Notes: a model not told the origin generated them from the letters alone. DNA of 5,851 bases from an uncultured Oscillibacter sp. (GCA_900550685.1 URTS01000114.1:1-5851), one strand, 5' to 3'; shown: positions 1 through 5,851, counted from the first letter of the stretch. Made by a program: numbers and translations.

Positions 1-515
1 GTATAGAGCAGAATTGCCTGAAAGGGCAGACAGATCAGGTTTTTAATGGCGCTGCCGCTGGCGGTGACGTACCACGCCTTGCCGCTGAGAATGGCCATCC
101 ACAGCGCCCCCAGGGTCACATTCTGAAAATTGGTCAGCAATTTGGCCCAAAGTACTCTACAAATCGTAATTTTTGCCTTGTAAAAAAACAGTGCGTATGC
201 AAAAACGCCCAATGCCGTGGTCAGGGTATACCCAGGGAAAAAGGGATACCCCCCTCCCCCGGTGACGAAAAAGCTCAGCAGATCCTCTGCCACGGCAAAG
301 ACGATCCCTAGCACCGGCCCGCAGACCCAGGCGCACACCGCCCGGGCCAGGAAGCCCCAGGTGATCTTGGCGCCGCCCCACAGGGGCACCGATGGAATGG
401 CGGAGAGGGCCATGCACAATGCGATGCACAGGGCCGCAAAGGTCAGCTTGCGGACATTTTTCAGTTCGTCCGCGGCGGTCCGCCAGTAGGCGGCGGAAAA
501 GGGATGGGGGTACAT
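1..515 (-). CDS. folT: Folate-family ECF transporter S component (FolT), 3' end cut by window edge
   Basis: Substrate-binding membrane subunit of an energy-coupling factor transporter, inferred to capture folates and work with a shared EcfA/EcfA'/EcfT module encoded elsewhere. The frame starts at ATG 515-513, seven bases after AAGGAGG, and runs open to base 3, giving 171 residues. Family members are roughly this size, so probably only a few C-terminal residues are missing. Seen: a soluble N-terminus (MYPHPFSAAYW), then hydrophobic segments at about 23-42, 56-84, 95-112, 130-144 and 157-171. The first helix holds A28-L-C-I-A32, matching the AxxxA pattern that S components use to contact EcfT. 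The Ala-Glu-Asp-Leu-Leu stretch near 76-80 and the YPFFPGYTL segment at 90-98 resemble the folate family as I remember it. The THF riboswitch upstream independently supports folate as substrate. The middle of the gene (about 120-215) is more AT-rich than the other two genes. Another S-component specificity is possible but unlikely. Confidence 0.88.
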   Translation of the reverse strand, partial: MYPHPFSAAYWRTAADELKNVRKLTFAALCIALCMALSAIPSVPLWGGAKITWGFLARAVCAWVCGPVLGIVFAVAEDLLSFFVTGGGGYPFFPGYTLTTALGVFAYALFFYKAKITICRVLWAKLLTNFQNVTLGALWMAILSGKAWYVTASGSAIKNLICLPFQAILLY

Positions 516-522
516 AAAAAAT

Positions 523-558
523 CCTCCTTCTGTGGGCAGTTACGCCGCACAGAGGAGG
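523..558 (-). promoter_or_regulatory. Ribosome-site sequestor / terminator-like hairpin before folT
   Basis: In the transcript, CCUCCUCUGUG (558-548) pairs with CACAGAAGGAGG (534-523): eleven base pairs with one bulged A and a 13-base loop (547-535). The 3' arm contains the whole Shine-Dalgarno sequence AAGGAGG of folT, so the folded hairpin hides the ribosome binding site. It is followed by A and six U (521-516) just before the AUG, so the same stem also has the shape of an intrinsic terminator. Translational block, transcription stop, or both, are possible; the sequence alone does not decide. Confidence 0.82.
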
Positions 559-596
559 CCGGACAGGCGCCGCCTGTCCTTCTCCGGTATGCGGCA
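543..596 (-). promoter_or_regulatory. Antisequestor pairing of the folT THF riboswitch, enclosing a strong hairpin
   Basis: UGCCGCAUA (596-588) can pair over nine positions, two of them G-U, with UGUGCGGCG (551-543). The first strand overlaps UGCC of the 3' arm of aptamer helix P1, and the second overlaps the 5' arm and loop of the sequestor. The pairing therefore excludes both P1 and the sequestor, as an ON-state helix should. Between the two strands lies a perfect 8-bp hairpin, GGACAGGC-GGC-GCCUGUCC (579-561), which would bring the strands together. The pairing was found by eye; no folding energies were computed. Confidence 0.68.
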
Positions 597-703
597 GCGG
601 GATGCGAAGGGCGCACTGCGGTAAATTCCTTTCGTCCGGCGGACAACTCCCCGTTCCACCGGCACTGTGACCCAAGGGCCGACACGCGCGCTTCTACTCT
701 GCC
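593..703 (-). promoter_or_regulatory. Tetrahydrofolate (THF) riboswitch aptamer
   Basis: The RNA between the promoter and folT matches the THF riboswitch class in motif order and structure. P1 is GGCAG (703-699) with CUGCC (597-593), followed by the class signature AGAGUAGA. P2 is GCGCGC (691-686) with GUGCGC (616-611). P3 is CCGGUGGA (662-655) with UCCGCCGG (643-636), closing an 11-base loop ACGGGGAGUUG. After P3 come GGACGAA and then UUCGCAUCC before the P1 3' arm, all resembling the consensus from memory. The loop GGGG could form the expected pseudoknot with UCCC near 598-602. In this class reduced folates bind and lower expression of folate uptake or synthesis genes, which fits folT directly downstream. 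Odd point: the P2-P3 linker is longer than usual and holds a small extra hairpin. Confidence 0.88.
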
Positions 704-716
704 TGTAATTTCCTTT

Positions 717-745
717 ACTATATTACATTTTCCGGCAAAAGGCAA
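717..745 (-). promoter_or_regulatory. Sigma-A type promoter of folT
   Basis: Minus-strand TTGCCT (745-740) and TATAGT (722-717) are separated by exactly 17 bases, a near-consensus -35/-10 pair. The expected transcription start, near 709-711, falls a few bases before the first strand of riboswitch helix P1 at 703, as is typical for a riboswitch leader. The -35 element lies inside an inverted repeat (734-757). Confidence 0.72.
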
Positions 746-757
746 TGCCTTTTCGCC
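734..757. repeat. Inverted repeat overlapping the folT -35 region
   Basis: Plus-strand GGCAAAAGGC (734-743) and GCCTTTTCGCC (747-757) are inverted copies separated by three bases, with one extra C at 754. It covers the -35 hexamer at 740-745. It could be a regulator-binding palindrome, a remnant of a second terminator, or chance. Confidence 0.5.
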
Positions 758-768
758 GCTTGGAAGTG

Positions 769-798
769 AAAAGGAGGCGCGGCCACCGCGCCCCCTTT
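769..798 (-). terminator. Intrinsic terminator of the MMPL-GLUG operon
   Basis: Three bases after the TGA of the upstream gene the transcript forms AAAGGGGGCGCGG (798-786), loop UGG, then CCGCGCCUCCUUUU (782-769). The 13-bp stem has one G-U pair and a GC-rich core, and the 3' side ends in a U tract partly used in the stem. Position and shape fit a rho-independent terminator separating this operon from the folT promoter. Confidence 0.82.
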
Positions 799-800
799 AT

Positions 801-3800
801 TCAGCGTTTCACCGTATCCCGCACCCGGGCCGTGGGCTCGGCGGCCTTTTTCCGCCGCCGTCTCCGCCAGAGTACCAGCAGGATCACAATTGCCAAAGCG
901 GCCACCGCCGCGGCGATCCACAGCTGCCGCACAGCGGCATCTCCGGAGACCACCGTTACCATACCGCTGCCGGTCATGGTGAAGCAGAGATAACTGCCGT
1001 TCTGCTCCGTTTCCGCCTTTTGGGCACCGCTGCCGGTGTCCACATAGACCGCCAGCCGCTTGCCCCCGTCCTCCGGGATCAGCCAGCGCACCGTGTGGTC
1101 GGACTGCCCGTCATCGGGGATCTGAAGGCTCCATGCCTCTACCACGTTGCCGGAGACCTGGGCCGAAATATCCTCCACCCGGAGGGCATCCCCTTCCCGG
1201 AAATTGCCCTGCACCAACAGCACCGGCCGTTGGTTCGTCCGCTGCTGGGCGGACCCCAGGGTGGTGACATAGGGCGTATACTCGCCGCTGACCACTGTGT
1301 CGAACCGGAGGTTTTTCAGGTCTGTCTTGTTCCAGTGGACGTAGCAGCCCTCCTTTTCCGGAACGGTGGGGTAATCCTCCTCTGTAAAGGAAGCGCCGTA
1401 ATTGAACAGCTGCTTTTTCAGCGTCCGTCCATCCACCTGGAAGGACAGCGTCAGCCGCCGGAACTGGTCCGGCAGGTCCGTCCGCTGCCGGAGGGTCTCA
1501 TAGCTGACCTGGTCCGCCTTGCCGGAAAAGCTGATGCGGTCCACACCTGCCAGATCGTCAGACACAAAGAGGTTGCCGCTGTATTCCCCGGTGATCTCAC
1601 CGGCGATGGCGCCGCCCTGCTGGGTGTAGTCCGTGATCTCCGCCATGGAGATGCAGCCGGACACCCGGCTGCCGGAGCCCACGATGCCGCCCACGTATTT
1701 CCGGCCGGACAGGGAGCACTTGGCATAGCTCTTGCGGACGGCGGAAAGGGACAGGCCGCACACGCCGCCTACATAGTCGCCGCTTTCGCTGGAGACTGTG
1801 CCCCAGCCGCCGCTGCCGTAAATGGTGCCCAGGTCCATGCGCCCGGCCACGCCGCCGGCGCAGCTCTTCCGGGCCTCCACAGTGCCGTAGTTGTCGCAGC
1901 TGAGCAGGATCGCCCGGGTCTGATAGGTCAGCCGGGCCCCACCGGTGCCGTCAGGCAGCAGGTCATCCTCCGGGTCCAGGTCGTATTCAATGGCCATGGA
2001 ACCGGCCACGCCGCCTACATTCCGGTCGGCGCTGACATCGCCATAGTTCTGACACTCCAGCACCTTGCCCCGGACGGCGCTCTGAAGGCTCTCCTCCGAA
2101 ACGTCCTCAATGAGGTCGCTGCCGTCGGTATTCAGGGCATCGTCCAGCAGGTCCACAAACTGGTTCATTACGCCCATCAGCTTGTTGTTCACTGCCCGCA
2201 CGTCCGCCAGCAGGGTGGTGGTGCTGCCGGAGAGCTCATGGCTCAGGGCGGACAGTTCCTGGTTCATGCCGCTAAGGGAGGTATTCAGAGCATCGGAGTC
2301 CTCATCGAAGCCCGTTCCCAGCTGCGAAAAATCCCCCGGGTCCTCTTTGGACAGGTCCTTGGCCCACTTGGATGCCTTGTCCAGGGAATCCGTCAAGGAC
2401 CGCGCCGCGTCCTCCGTATTTTCCAGCACATCGTCCAGCTTGCCGGTGTCAATGCTGATATTCCCCAGGCTCCCCAAGGCATCCCCCAGATAGCCCAGGG
2501 CCTTGCCCATGTGGCCCATGCCGGAGATGAAATAGTCCATGGCGCTGCCAAGCTCTTTCGCGACCTTCCGGAGGGTCTCCAAATCCAGATCCCGCAGGCC
2601 GCCGAAGTCGATATTGCCCATCACATCCGCCAGGTCCCGGACGATAGCCTCCTGGCTGCCCAGGATGGCGGTCACAGCCTCCCGCAGCGCCTGCCGGGTC
2701 TCCTCCGACACCGCGCCGCCGCTGTTCAGCTCCTCCATGGCCTGGTCAATGGCATCCGACAGGTTCCGCACTGCCTGCCGCAGGGCGGCGACATCCGCCT
2801 CCAGCTGGGTGGCGTCCTGCTGGGCGGTCCCTTTGCCAAGCAGAGCCAGGGCCCGGTCCAGGGCTGCCTTGGCGTTACCCATGTCGCCGCTGGCCTCATC
2901 CATTTCCGTGCGGAAATTTTGCAGCTGGGTCAGGAACGTCTTGTTATCGCTGCTGCCGTCCCAGTCGTCCAGCAGGTCCCGCAGATCATCCACGGCGTCC
3001 GCCAGGCTGTCCGAGGCGTCGGACAGTCCATCCGTGATGGGCGACACCTTGGAGATATACCGCTCCGCCAGCAGCAGAAGGTTGTTGACGGTGTCGATAT
3101 TGTCATCCGCAAAATCCCCCAGCCGGCCCGACAGGGAATGGGCACTGTCCAGGGCATCGTCCGCATAGGCGGAGATCCGGTCCATCCGGGCGGACACGGT
3201 GTCGGAGGTGGCCTGGGCATCGTCCAGCATCCGGTCCACCTGGCTCTGAAGACTGTTGAGGTCGTCCTTCAGTGTGTCCAGGCTGGCGCCGGAGGTCTGC
3301 AGGGTGATGTCCGGGGCCATCTGGCCCACGATGCCGCCCACGTCCTTGCGGCCCTGGACGGTACCGTGGTTGATGCAGCTGGCCATGTAGCCGTTCTGCC
3401 GCCCGGCCACGCCGCCCACATTGTAGCCCACATGGGGATAACCCACGGAGCCGCTGTTGGTGCAGCTCTGGACGATACCGGTGGAGTAGCCGGCAATGCC
3501 GCCGGTATCGGAGGTAATGGCGTTTTCCGTCACCTCTCCCTTGGTAACATCCTCACTTTTCAGGATGCTGTACATGGTGTTTTCCAGGTTTTCCAGATCG
3601 GCGGCACTGATGTCCGCCTCATCTAGGGTGGTATTCACCGCCGCCATGTTTGCGCAGCGGAGCAGGGTGCCTGCGTTCTGCCCGGCAATGCCGCCGGTGA
3701 ACTCCTTGCCCCGCACTACGCCGGCCGTGGTGCAGTCCGCCACCACGCCGCCTTCTTCGTTCCTGCCCACGATGCCGCCCACGGTGTCCTCACCGATGAC

Positions 3801-4253
3801 GGCGCCGGTATAGCGGCAGTTTTCAATGCGGCCGTAGTTGATGCCGGCCACACCGCCCACCTGGCTCTGGGTGCCCTCCGGGGCAGTCTCACCCACCAGG
3901 GAAAGGTTCCGCACCACGGCCCCCTTCTGGATCTGGCCGAAAAAGCCGTAGCCGGAGGCGCTCCGGGTCAGTTCCAGATTGTAGATCCGGTGGCCCTGGC
4001 CGTCAAAGGTGCCGGAAAAGACCGGAATGGCCATCTCGGTGCCCGCCGCGTCGATATCCGCCGTCAGCACCACGGTCAGGTCCTTGGAATAGGCGTCGGA
4101 GGCACAGCGGTCCGCAAAATCCGCCAGCTCCTCCAGGGTTCCGATGGATAGGGTCCCCTTCTCCGCCGCCAGCGCCGCCGGGCAGAGGGAAATCAGCAGG
4201 AGCAGGGCCAGAAGGGCCGCCATGCCCCGCCTCCGCAGTTCAGTTTTCTTCAT
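801..4253 (-). CDS. Exported membrane-anchored GLUG-repeat protein with a long coiled-coil insertion
   Basis: A 1150-residue envelope protein of unknown function. Residues 1-30 form a signal peptide: basic MKKTELRRR, a hydrophobic core, and cleavage near A-L-A/A-E. Residues 31-125 resemble the entry part of GLUG/pectate-lyase-like beta-helices (TADIDAAG, GTFDGQGHRIYNL). GLUG-type turns (V-G-G-[IV]-[AV]-G, then a Cys about ten residues on) start near 132, 158, 186, 250, 279 and 305. Residues about 313-727 are acidic and helical, including the heptads MGKALGY/LGDALGS at 582-595. GLUG-like turns resume near 746, 799, 828, 854 and 880. Residues about 935-995 (SFQVDGRTLKKQLF, later SGEYTPY) resemble an InlB B-repeat. 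A membrane helix (1111-1129) ends in RRRRRKK and a short tail; there is no LPXTG motif. The ATG at 4253 has AAAGGAG nine bases upstream and overlaps the MMPL gene by 14 bases, so it is probably coupled to and partnered with that transporter. The mature part should lie outside the membrane. Confidence 0.9.
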   Translation of the reverse strand: MKKTELRRRGMAALLALLLLISLCPAALAAEKGTLSIGTLEELADFADRCASDAYSKDLTVVLTADIDAAGTEMAIPVFSGTFDGQGHRIYNLELTRSASGYGFFGQIQKGAVVRNLSLVGETAPEGTQSQVGGVAGINYGRIENCRYTGAVIGEDTVGGIVGRNEEGGVVADCTTAGVVRGKEFTGGIAGQNAGTLLRCANMAAVNTTLDEADISAADLENLENTMYSILKSEDVTKGEVTENAITSDTGGIAGYSTGIVQSCTNSGSVGYPHVGYNVGGVAGRQNGYMASCINHGTVQGRKDVGGIVGQMAPDITLQTSGASLDTLKDDLNSLQSQVDRMLDDAQATSDTVSARMDRISAYADDALDSAHSLSGRLGDFADDNIDTVNNLLLLAERYISKVSPITDGLSDASDSLADAVDDLRDLLDDWDGSSDNKTFLTQLQNFRTEMDEASGDMGNAKAALDRALALLGKGTAQQDATQLEADVAALRQAVRNLSDAIDQAMEELNSGGAVSEETRQALREAVTAILGSQEAIVRDLADVMGNIDFGGLRDLDLETLRKVAKELGSAMDYFISGMGHMGKALGYLGDALGSLGNISIDTGKLDDVLENTEDAARSLTDSLDKASKWAKDLSKEDPGDFSQLGTGFDEDSDALNTSLSGMNQELSALSHELSGSTTTLLADVRAVNNKLMGVMNQFVDLLDDALNTDGSDLIEDVSEESLQSAVRGKVLECQNYGDVSADRNVGGVAGSMAIEYDLDPEDDLLPDGTGGARLTYQTRAILLSCDNYGTVEARKSCAGGVAGRMDLGTIYGSGGWGTVSSESGDYVGGVCGLSLSAVRKSYAKCSLSGRKYVGGIVGSGSRVSGCISMAEITDYTQQGGAIAGEITGEYSGNLFVSDDLAGVDRISFSGKADQVSYETLRQRTDLPDQFRRLTLSFQVDGRTLKKQLFNYGASFTEEDYPTVPEKEGCYVHWNKTDLKNLRFDTVVSGEYTPYVTTLGSAQQRTNQRPVLLVQGNFREGDALRVEDISAQVSGNVVEAWSLQIPDDGQSDHTVRWLIPEDGGKRLAVYVDTGSGAQKAETEQNGSYLCFTMTGSGMVTVVSGDAAVRQLWIAAAVAALAIVILLVLWRRRRRKKAAEPTARVRDTVKR
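1599..2021 (-). repeat. Second block of GLUG-like beta-solenoid turns
   Basis: Encodes residues 745-885 of the surface protein. NVGGVAG, CAGGVAG, YVGGVCG, YVGGIVG and the weaker QGGAIAG recur at irregular intervals of 25-53 residues, with C-x-N-Y-G turns at 734-738 and 786-790. It continues the fold left at residue 312, beyond the helical insertion. Confidence 0.75.
2073..3299 (-). other. Coiled-coil/helical insertion inside the GLUG protein
   Basis: Encodes about residues 319-727. The region is rich in Asp, Leu, Ala, Ser and Gln, has almost no Pro, and shows heptad-like hydrophobic spacing, for example LDTLKDDLNSLQSQVDRML at 325-343. A Gly-containing heptad run at 582-597 recalls the Leu/Gly heptads of YhgE/Pip-type proteins, which are also found with MMPL transporters. 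Short breaks near 432-437, 510-515 and 638-652 suggest several helices, perhaps a hairpin bundle rather than one rod. Confidence 0.72.
3318..3863 (-). repeat. First block of GLUG-type beta-solenoid turns
   Basis: Encodes residues 131-312. Six VGGIVG-like turns (QVGGVAGINYG, TVGGIVGRN, FTGGIAGQN, DTGGIAGYS, NVGGVAGRQ, DVGGIVGQM) are seen, the first five each followed by a Cys near the end of the turn (146, 174, 200, 264, 293). A non-repeat helical stretch at about 208-245 (DEADISAADLENLENTMYS) interrupts the block. Confidence 0.85.
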
Positions 4254-5851
4254 TCTGGCTCACTCCTTTCTCAGGGATCCGTGGTGTTGGCGGCTGCGAC
4301 ATGCTGCCGGAGATCAGATTCAGCTTCACATCGCCGTCCACATTGGCCCGCATCACGCCGCTGACGGTGCCGTGGATCTCGCCGGTGACCACGCCGTCCA
4401 CGAACACCCGGCCGGAGGCCTCCCGCTTCCGCAGAATGGGCCTGGGCATGGCGAAGGAGGTCTTATCCACGATGCCGCCGCCGATGAGCAAAATCTGGGG
4501 CAAAACGAACAGCACCAGCAGCATGGAGAGGATGGTGCCCCGTCCCAGGCTCTGGCCGATGCCGGCGATGGCGGCCTCCGAGGTCATCTGGCCGATCAGC
4601 AGGCCGGACACCATCAAAATGGTGCCGGAGGTCAGCACCGTGGGGAAGGCAAAGTTCAGCGTCTCGATCATGGCCTGTTTCCGGCTCATGGTGTTCTTGA
4701 TCTCCTGGTACCGGCTGGCGATCACGATGGCGTAGTCGATGTTGGCACCCATCTGGATAGAGCTGGTCACCAGGTAGCTCATGAAGAACAGGGGCGTGCC
4801 GGTGAAGGCAGGCACGGAGAAGTTGATCCAGATACTGCCCTGGATCACCAGGATCAGCAGAATGGGCATACCCACAGACTTGAAGGTGAACAGCAGCACC
4901 ATCAGCACAATGAGGATGGACACCACGTTGACCACCGTATTGTCCCGGGCAAAGGACTTCTGGAAGTCGTACTCATTGGTGGAATCGCCTGCCACATAGA
5001 CATTGCCGTCGGGATAATAGGTCTTGGCCAGGTTCCGGACGGTATCGGTGAAGGCGTAGGTCTCGTCGCCGCTGGTAGGCAGCGTGAGATACAGCAGCAT
5101 CCGGCTGTAGTCCGTGCCCTGGAGCTGGGCCTTGGCGGCTTCCATCTGGGTCCTTGCATCCTCCAGGTCCGCCTTCTTGTCCTCATCCAGGGACACCACC
5201 CCGGCGTCCATCTGGTCGCAGACAAAGAGGAACATATCCACCAGGGGCACCTTGTAGGTGGTGATGTTGCCCGCCAGCTTGCCGTAGTCATCCTGGTCGG
5301 CGGCGTAGGCCGCATACAGCAGCTGAGCCACCTCATAATCCAAATCCGTCAGCTCGGCAAACTGCCGGGGCGTCAGCTGATCTGCCAGCATGTAGCCGTC
5401 CATGGCCTCCACATTGGCAAGGCCCATGGTGTAGTCGATCTCGTCGTAGCCCTCCAGTTCCTTGAGCAGCCGGGCCTCCTTCTGGTAATCCCCGGCGGGC
5501 ACCACCAGGGCCACCATGTTGGTATCCGTGAAGTTGTCCTTGATCTTGTTTTCCGCGATCTGAGTGGCGTTGAGCTGGGGCGTGGTCAAGGCGCTGTAGC
5601 CGTAGGCATAGGGGCACTTGCCGGAGAAATAGGCCCCTGCCAGGATCACCACCAGGAACACCACCGGCACTACGAACCGGGTGGCGTAGTCGATCTCACC
5701 CACAAAGGAGATCTTGGGCACAAAATTTCTGTGCTTCGTCTTTTCGATCAGCGGCCCGAAGAGCACCAGCAGGCCCGGCATCAGGATGAACACGGACAGC
5801 AGGGCAAAGGCAATGGCGCGGACATACTCGCACTGGCGGTCAGACTTGATA
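4240..5851 (-). CDS. MMPL/RND-family transporter, C-terminal half (5' end outside window)
   Basis: Proton-driven exporter of the MMPL (HAE3-like) branch of the RND superfamily, in the cytoplasmic membrane; substrate unknown, with lipids or amphiphiles typical of the family. The frame is open to the window edge, so the start lies outside and 536 residues are visible (numbered from the edge). Seen: the end of TM6 at about 12-34, a cytoplasmic linker, TM7 at 59-75, an extracytoplasmic porter domain at about 76-305 with a short charged helix at 220-244, then helices at about 308-323, 328-346, 355-381, 401-422 and 441-461. The N-I-D-Y motif places Asp372-Tyr373 in the third-from-last helix, the pair used for proton relay in MmpL proteins. 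The GTG at 5793 is only an internal Val codon, since in-frame coding (AFALLS) continues upstream of it. Residues 480-516 form an unusual Gly/Val-periodic tail. The TGA at 4242-4240 overlaps the next gene by 14 bases. Confidence 0.92.
   Translation of the reverse strand, partial: IKSDRQCEYVRAIAFALLSVFILMPGLLVLFGPLIEKTKHRNFVPKISFVGEIDYATRFVVPVVFLVVILAGAYFSGKCPYAYGYSALTTPQLNATQIAENKIKDNFTDTNMVALVVPAGDYQKEARLLKELEGYDEIDYTMGLANVEAMDGYMLADQLTPRQFAELTDLDYEVAQLLYAAYAADQDDYGKLAGNITTYKVPLVDMFLFVCDQMDAGVVSLDEDKKADLEDARTQMEAAKAQLQGTDYSRMLLYLTLPTSGDETYAFTDTVRNLAKTYYPDGNVYVAGDSTNEYDFQKSFARDNTVVNVVSILIVLMVLLFTFKSVGMPILLILVIQGSIWINFSVPAFTGTPLFFMSYLVTSSIQMGANIDYAIVIASRYQEIKNTMSRKQAMIETLNFAFPTVLTSGTILMVSGLLIGQMTSEAAIAGIGQSLGRGTILSMLLVLFVLPQILLIGGGIVDKTSFAMPRPILRKREASGRVFVDGVVTGEIHGTVSGVMRANVDGDVKLNLISGSMSQPPTPRIPEKGVSQNEEN
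4263..4269 (-). promoter_or_regulatory. Ribosome binding site of the GLUG protein gene, inside the MMPL gene
   Basis: Minus-strand AAAGGAG lies nine bases before ATG 4253-4251 and within the last codons of the transporter gene. It supports this start over the in-frame Met11, which would lose the basic part of the signal peptide. Its place inside the upstream gene fits translational coupling. Confidence 0.75.
4303..4413 (-). other. Bactofilin-like Gly/Val-periodic tail of the MMPL transporter
   Basis: Encodes residues 480-516 of the visible product, just after the last membrane helix and a basic linker (RPILRKREA). The pattern VDGVVTGEIHGTVSG followed by VDGDVKLNLISGS alternates beta-branched residues with Gly every few positions, as in bactofilin (polymer-forming cytoskeletal) beta-helices. 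In RND topology it would lie in the cytoplasm. It is too short for a complete bactofilin; the similarity is from pattern only. Confidence 0.5.

Noticed and set aside
157..675. A 172-codon minus-strand frame overlapping folT and its leader
   Set aside because: It begins inside the riboswitch aptamer and runs out of frame through folT. The frame starting at 515 has the ribosome site, membrane helices and family motifs; this one has none.
461..745. A 94-codon minus-strand frame covering the folT promoter and riboswitch
   Set aside because: It lies entirely over the promoter, aptamer and start of folT, starts inside the -35 region palindrome, and has no recognisable domain or ribosome site.
504..3626. 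A 1040-codon open frame on the plus strand, antisense to the GLUG gene
   Set aside because: Its codons are in exact register with the minus-strand codons, so it stays open simply because the sense gene avoids TTA, CTA and TCA; it ends where the sense gene uses CTA (Leu210). It has no plausible ribosome site, its product is low-complexity (Gly/His/Val/Gln-rich), and it crosses the terminator, promoter and riboswitch.
1678..3783. CRISPR-like or mobile repeat array from the recurring 18-base units
   Set aside because: Spacing is irregular, the copies are all in coding phase, and they encode the same protein turn; they are domain repeats.
4902..5336. Out-of-frame minus- and plus-strand frames inside the MMPL gene
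   Set aside because: Arg/Trp/Pro/Ser-rich products with no domain, fully inside a well-supported gene; typical shadows in GC-rich DNA.
5791..5793. GTG as the start of the MMPL protein
   Set aside because: The frame is open upstream to the window edge and encodes fitting membrane-helix sequence, and the N-terminal half of an MMPL protein is missing, so this is an internal Val codon.

Overview
The window looks like chromosomal DNA from a GC-rich member of the Clostridia, most like the Oscillospiraceae. This rests on the GC-rich codon use, the strong AAGGAGG-type ribosome binding sites, a tetrahydrofolate (THF) riboswitch ahead of an ECF-type vitamin transporter gene, and a GLUG-repeat surface protein. 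No taxonomic search was possible. All three supported genes lie on the minus strand, so transcription runs from high to low coordinates.

Right part (4240-5851): the C-terminal half of an MMPL/RND-family membrane transporter, cut by the window edge. It carries the proton-relay Asp-Tyr pair in its third-from-last membrane helix and ends in a short Gly/Val-periodic tail. Its stop codon overlaps by 14 bases the start of the next gene (801-4253), an exported, membrane-anchored protein of 1150 residues. That protein has a signal peptide, a GLUG-type beta-solenoid interrupted by about 400 residues of acidic helix/coiled coil, more GLUG turns, an InlB-repeat-like segment, one C-terminal membrane helix and a polybasic tail. 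The overlap implies translational coupling and probably joint function at the cell envelope. An intrinsic terminator follows immediately (769-798).

Left part (1-745): a separate transcription unit with a good sigma-A type promoter (717-745), a THF riboswitch aptamer (593-703), an expression platform in which the ribosome binding site is buried in a stem followed by six T (523-558), and a competing antisequestor pairing (543-551 with 588-596). It controls folT, the folate-binding S component of an ECF transporter (515 to beyond base 1). The sequence supports a complete OFF-switch model: THF bound means P1 formed, antisequestor lost, ribosome site hidden and/or transcription ended, and less folate uptake.

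The most unusual content is the MMPL plus GLUG/coiled-coil pair, whose substrate and role I cannot name, and the details of the riboswitch (an extra hairpin and the dual-purpose sequestor). The long plus-strand open frames are antisense shadows of the minus-strand genes.
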